DNA of 6,830 nucleotides. Source: Candidatus Parcubacteria bacterium. Lineage in GTDB: Bacteria > Patescibacteriota > Minisyncoccia > Phycocordibacterales > UBA1006. A program made the translations under genes and the position numbers. The stretch's first letter is position 1. Each line of letters begins with the position of its first letter. The notes below the pieces were generated by a model. The model did not search any database. It saw only the letters and a program-made list of their open reading frames with translations, and had not been told where the DNA came from. The stretch lies in the NCBI GenBank assembly GCA_027031875.1, contig JALVPH010000013.1, positions 1 to 6,830 on the forward strand, read 5' to 3'. Below, piece after piece: positions 4,231 to 6,830 of the stretch.

Positions 4231-4662
4231 ATGAAGCTCTACATTCTTACTGCAGGAAAGCCAAAATCCTCATTTCTCACCGAGGGGATGAGGGAGTACG
4301 AGAAACACATCAATCGCTTTGCACAGGTGAAGATACTTCACACGCTGGAAGATAGCCCGTCGATAGAAAAGGTGAGGAAGCTGTGTAAACAGAGTAAACT
4401 CATTCTCCTCGACGAGAAGGGAAAAGAAATGAGTTCACTCCAGTTTGCAGATTTTCTTGAAAAGGCACGAAACCATTCTGAAGATCTCTGCTTTTTCATT
4501 GGTGGTCCAGATGGACATAGCGAAGCAATGAAGCAGGAGGCAGATATGCTCTTCTCCCTATCACCGCTTACTTTTCCACACGATCTCGCAACGCTTGTAT
4601 TACTCGAAACGCTCTATCGTTCACTCTCTATTCTTGCAAATCATCCTTACCATCGTTCTTGA
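4231..4662 (+). CDS. rlmH: 23S rRNA (pseudouridine1915-N3)-methyltransferase RlmH
   Basis: RlmH methylates N3 of pseudouridine 1915 in helix 69 of 23S rRNA with S-adenosylmethionine, acting on assembled 70S ribosomes. The 143-residue protein is a small SPOUT (trefoil-knot) methyltransferase, slightly shorter than the usual 155-159. Visible motifs are MKLYILTAGK at the start, LILLDEKGKEMSS (68-80), the SAM-binding FIGGPDGHSE (about 90-99), the LSPLTFPHDLATLVLLETLYRS block and the terminal PYHRS, which corresponds to the family PYHR/PYHK ending. The family often has EQ before the LYRA motif; here it is ETLYRS, a mild change. A longer in-frame reading from 4183 is rejected because it overlaps the tRNA-Thr terminator and the -10 box. 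The TGA stop is followed by CTTTTTT, with a weak CATC/GATG pairing (4651-4664), possibly a minimal terminator. The gene stands alone. Confidence 0.96.
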   Translation: MKLYILTAGKPKSSFLTEGMREYEKHINRFAQVKILHTLEDSPSIEKVRKLCKQSKLILLDEKGKEMSSLQFADFLEKARNHSEDLCFFIGGPDGHSEAMKQEADMLFSLSPLTFPHDLATLVLLETLYRSLSILANHPYHRS

Positions 4663-4685
4663 TGCTTTTTTCGCACGTGTTACAC

Positions 4686-4715
4686 TTACAGGGTGCTTAC
4701 TCAATTAACTATTAT
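4686..4715 (+). promoter_or_regulatory. Possible promoter of the 4726 gene
   Basis: TTACAG (4686-4691), an 18-base spacer and TATTAT (4710-4715), ending 10 bases before the ATG. The region is AT-rich and the -35 match is modest. Confidence 0.4.
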
Positions 4716-4725
4716 TAATTAGCTT

Positions 4726-5310
4726 ATGGATAACAATATAAACAATAACAACAATACATTCGGGACACCAGAGGGCTTTAAGGATCTTCACGAAGAGAAG
4801 AAATCACATGCATTTTGGTATTGGATTATCGGACTTCTTTTCTTTGTTCTCTTTGGTTGGTACGCGTATAGCGCAGGATGGTTTTCAACGTTCACTAAAG
4901 GGGGACAGACTGAGCTCACGCAAAATACTCAACAGAAGGAAGACACACAGAATCAGGGAAACCCCTTTGGTGATGAAAATCTCGCACCTATTGATTCTAT
5001 CCGCATTGATACGAGTGATACCTTCCCAGTAAGGAAGACACTCGTCGTAAAAGGAACGCTCCTAGATTCGTGTACGTACCTCAACTCACCACAAGTCATT
5101 CGTGACGGAAATACCTTTTACGTAAACCTCACAACGAGGAGGGAAGGTGATCAGTGTACACAGACCTTAAAACCCTATGAGCTTCCGATAGAGCTTGAGG
5201 TTCTCGGTCTTCCCGCAGGTGTGTATACGCTCGTGATTAACGGAAAGAACGTTCAGTTTGAACTCGAACAGGATAACAAGATTGTTATTCCTGAGGAGGA
5301 ACAGAAGTAG
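4726..5310 (+). CDS. Single-span membrane protein with an extracytoplasmic two-cysteine beta domain
   Basis: The 194-residue protein starts with an Asn-rich, low-complexity segment (Asn in 8 of residues 3-10) and a charged stretch, then one hydrophobic span at about 30-50 (FWYWIIGLLFFVLFGWYAYSAGW). A Gln/Thr/Asn-rich linker (about 60-80) follows. The C-terminal domain (about 88-185) has short alternating strands, with FPVRKTLVVKGTLLDSCTYL, then CTQTLKPYELPIELEVLGL and PAGVYTLVINGKNVQFEL. I recognise this as the type of domain found in bacterial secreted lipoproteins and surface proteins: FPV...VKG, two Cys, GLPAG.Y.V.VNG. I cannot assign a named function. It is probably an immunoglobulin-like beta sandwich, with Cys116 and Cys144 likely disulfide-bonded outside the membrane. 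Topology is N-in, C-out by inference. The gene converges on the pseudouridine synthase with only 14 bases between stops. A stop codon directly before the shared terminator hairpin supports this end. Confidence 0.85.
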   Translation: MDNNINNNNNTFGTPEGFKDLHEEKKSHAFWYWIIGLLFFVLFGWYAYSAGWFSTFTKGGQTELTQNTQQKEDTQNQGNPFGDENLAPIDSIRIDTSDTFPVRKTLVVKGTLLDSCTYLNSPQVIRDGNTFYVNLTTRREGDQCTQTLKPYELPIELEVLGLPAGVYTLVINGKNVQFELEQDNKIVIPEEEQK

Positions 5311-5348
5311 CAAAACAAAAACCCTCACGACGGGTTTTTTGTTTTTGC
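5310..5348. terminator. Bidirectional terminator between convergent genes
   Basis: AAAAACCC (5317-5324) pairs with GGGTTTTT (5332-5339) around a 7-base loop. The pairing extends with bulges to GC (5310-5311 and 5347-5348). A's on the left and T's on the right let it work for both strands. The TGA stop of the minus-strand gene (5325-5327) lies in the loop, and the plus-strand TAG ends at its left edge. Confidence 0.78.
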
Positions 5349-6050
5349 GAACTCTTTTAATTCCTGCACTTCTTCGCGTGTGAGTTTTCTGTAGTTTTTT
5401 GGAAGCATTGCTCCGATTTTCAAGTTGTGGATACGAATGCGTTTTAAGGAGAGAACAGTAAGGTGAAGTTTATTCGCCATTCTTCTGATTTGGTGTTTTC
5501 GCCCCTCTTTTAGTGTGATACGAAATTGCTTGCGAGAAACTTTCTTCGCTTTTGCAGGGAGGGTAGGTCCATCTTCCAACACCATTCCTTTCTCCATTTT
5601 TTGAATCATCCATGGGAGGACGTCTTCGCGAACGGTAACGAGATACTCCTTTTCCACGTTATGATCCTTTCCTGTTATCGCCTTCGTGATGAGTCCATCA
5701 TTGCTGAGGAGGATGAGTCCTTCGCTCTCTTTATCGAGCCGTCCTACGGTGTTGAGGTGAGCAAACTGAGGGAAAGCGTGGAATATATTTTTTGCCCCAT
5801 CTTTTGAAGAGGTGTATCCACGTGGTTTATATACGAGGTAGGTTTCTTTCTTTTCTCCTTCTTTTTTGAGACTTTTATCAAACTCAAGGAGCTCTCTCTC
5901 CTTCGGAGAAATTTTTTCTCCTGGCTTCAATGCTTTCCCTTTGAGGCGAATCTTTCCCTCTTCGAGCGCGCGTTTCGCTTCTCTCCGTGAGAGGATTCCC
6001 TCTTGAGAGAGGAGCTTTTCGATACGAATCTTTTCTTCTCTATCACTCAT
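5325..6050 (-). CDS. RsuA/RluB/RluF-family pseudouridine synthase
   Basis: The enzyme isomerises a specific uridine of rRNA to pseudouridine. The 241-residue protein has an N-terminal S4 RNA-binding domain (about 8-50; IRIEKLLSQEGILSRREAKR). The catalytic domain contains YLVYKPRGYTSS (71-82), the active-site motif GRLDKESEGLILLSNDG (103-119) with catalytic Asp106, and the C-terminal block KEGRKHQIRRM (181-191) with LKRIRI after it. These define the RsuA/RluB/RluE/RluF branch. The KDHNVEKEYLVTV segment (128-140) resembles RluF (23S U2604), but target assignment from sequence alone is unsafe, so no symbol is given. It should not be assumed to make the pseudouridine 1915 used by RlmH, because RluD does that. 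ATG 6050 is preferred over an in-frame GTG at 6068, because a -10-like box (6063-6058) lies 7 bases upstream of the ATG and would be inside the longer version. The TGA stop lies in the terminator loop. Confidence 0.93.
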   Translation of the reverse strand: MSDREEKIRIEKLLSQEGILSRREAKRALEEGKIRLKGKALKPGEKISPKERELLEFDKSLKKEGEKKETYLVYKPRGYTSSKDGAKNIFHAFPQFAHLNTVGRLDKESEGLILLSNDGLITKAITGKDHNVEKEYLVTVREDVLPWMIQKMEKGMVLEDGPTLPAKAKKVSRKQFRITLKEGRKHQIRRMANKLHLTVLSLKRIRIHNLKIGAMLPKNYRKLTREEVQELKEFAKTKNPS

Positions 6051-6057
6051 CACGTCT

Positions 6058-6063
6058 ATACTA
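6058..6063 (-). promoter_or_regulatory. Possible -10 box of the pseudouridine synthase gene
   Basis: Read on the minus strand, TAGTAT ends 7 bases before ATG 6050. The -35 region is only T-rich. The spacing matches the other leaderless-type promoters of the window. Confidence 0.4.
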
Positions 6064-6069
6064 TGCACT

Positions 6070-6106
6070 TTTTAAAAAAAGAAAAAAGAGGGAACACCCC
6101 TCTTTT
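6070..6106 (-). terminator. Terminator of the peptide-binding protein gene
   Basis: AAAAGAGGG (6084-6092) pairs perfectly with CCCTCTTTT (6098-6106) around AACAC. On the minus strand the hairpin is followed by a long T-rich run with one C. It lies 25 bases past the TAG stop at 6133-6131 and isolates that gene from the pseudouridine synthase downstream. Confidence 0.8.
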
Positions 6107-6130
6107 AAAAACTTCTCTGCGAATACTCCT

Positions 6131-6830
6131 CTATTGTTTGATGAAGAACGGCCACACTTTCCTTGTGTAGATATACCATTCTGGGATAGTGATGAAGCGA
6201 TCTGCGCGCCTTCGGATGTTGAGCGTAACACCTTTTACCTTCTTCGGGAGGATGTAGATGTAATGAGGACGGTAGAGGAAGGAAGCAGGAGTATCTTCAG
6301 AGAGAATCGCATCAACTTTTTTGAGAAGCTCATCATCGTTCTTTTCTCGCAATTTTTCAAGGAGAAGATCGAGCTTTACGTTTTTGTACATGCTGAGGTT
6401 GAGACCAGGGCTCTCTCTCTGCGATGAGTGCCAAAATACGTAGAGGTCGCTTGGTTTCTCAAAGAAGTAGCCATAGAGGAGGAGCTCGTAATTCCTCTGG
6501 TCGATGATTTGCTGGAAAAAATCTTTCTGATTTAAACCGTAGGGTTTGATGTGAATGAGTATTCCCCCTTCTTTTGCTTGCCGTGCGATTTCCTTTGCAA
6601 CATGCACGAGATCTTGATTGTCGCGTGTAGTAATTGTGAGTTCCAACTTCTTCCCACCTTTCTCATAGATTCCCTCGCTATTCTTCTTCCATCCCTCTTT
6701 TGTGAGCGCCTGCACGAACGTCTCAATACCTTTCCTTTTTTCTTCAGCACGCTTCTCGTTGTATTCCCCTCTAACTGTATTGATAGGTGATGCGTAACCT
6801 CCAAAGATGGAAGAGGTGAGTGTGTTCCTA
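6131..6830 (-). CDS. Family 5 extracellular solute-binding protein (peptide ABC importer), C-terminal part
   Basis: Proteins of this family (DppA/OppA-like) capture peptides or similar solutes outside the cytoplasmic membrane and hand them to an ABC permease. Only the last 232 residues are in the window; the reading frame is open to the edge. The visible part begins with SSIFGGYASPINT and a charged helix. KEGWKKNSEGIYEKGGKKLELTI follows, the classic segment in which a solute residue is described in repeats of the family. Next is VAKEIARQAKEGGILIHI, corresponding to the A-x-x-I-Q-x-x-L-x-x-x-G-I-x-V helix and strand, then YELLLYGYFFEKPSDLYVFWHS and a final DTPASFLYRPHYIYILPKKVKGV block. All are in the expected order and the TAG stop fits the usual end, so the visible part is intact. 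An internal GTG at 6715 is not the real start. Signal peptide, lipobox and permease partners are not visible, so the substrate cannot be told. Confidence 0.92.
   Translation of the reverse strand, partial: RNTLTSSIFGGYASPINTVRGEYNEKRAEEKRKGIETFVQALTKEGWKKNSEGIYEKGGKKLELTITTRDNQDLVHVAKEIARQAKEGGILIHIKPYGLNQKDFFQQIIDQRNYELLLYGYFFEKPSDLYVFWHSSQRESPGLNLSMYKNVKLDLLLEKLREKNDDELLKKVDAILSEDTPASFLYRPHYIYILPKKVKGVTLNIRRRADRFITIPEWYIYTRKVWPFFIKQ

Noticed and set aside
4137..4355. 72-residue plus-strand reading frame
   Set aside because: It begins inside tRNA-Thr and overlaps rlmH in another frame.
5987..6427. 146-residue plus-strand reading frame
   Set aside because: It is antisense to both the pseudouridine synthase and the solute-binding protein and crosses a terminator.
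6532..6804. 90-residue minus-strand reading frame
   Set aside because: It is a frame-shifted shadow of the solute-binding protein, whose own frame stays open to the window edge.

Overview
The window looks like part of a small bacterial genome of the Patescibacteria/CPR kind, probably Paceibacteria (Parcubacteria)-like. That placement is inferred, not proven. The reasons are short intergenic gaps, no convincing Shine-Dalgarno sequence before any gene, -10 boxes ending only 6-10 bases before most start codons, a GspG-like pseudopilin beside a membrane-tethered cytochrome b5-like protein, and housekeeping genes scattered as single units. TGA ends at least two clear genes (rlmH and the pseudouridine synthase), so the standard bacterial code applies and not the Gracilibacteria/SR1 code.

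Left part (1-1967), AT-rich and accessory in character. It opens with a decayed rve-type transposase that has lost its middle (3-328). Next come a small one-span membrane protein (392-649) with a strong terminator, then a two-gene unit: a type IV pilin/pseudopilin-like protein (701-1216) and a tethered cytochrome b5-like domain that appears to have lost its heme ligands (1228-1689). The 278-base gap that follows holds a terminator, a possible small RNA, a perfect 16-base palindrome and the cysS terminator.

Central part (1968-4662), translation. cysS (minus) and rplU (plus) diverge from facing promoters. After rplU comes a structured repeat (3806-3971): two units of about 74 bases, each with a short hairpin that copies the acceptor stem of the adjacent tRNA plus a longer AT-rich stem-loop. 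It runs straight into tRNA-Asp(GTC). A terminator, tRNA-Thr(GGT), another terminator and rlmH follow. The repeat is the most unusual element in the window.

Right part (4663-6830). A one-span membrane protein with an extracytoplasmic two-cysteine domain (4726-5310) converges on a RsuA/RluB/RluF-family pseudouridine synthase (5325-6050, minus) and shares a bidirectional terminator with it. The C-terminal part of a family 5 peptide-binding protein of an ABC importer (6131 to the window edge, minus) lies upstream of that synthase behind its own terminator.

Together the genes serve translation (CysRS, L21, two tRNAs, two rRNA-modifying enzymes) and the cell surface (pilin, peptide-binding protein, tethered domains). 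Apart from the pilin pair, each gene appears to have its own promoter and usually its own terminator.
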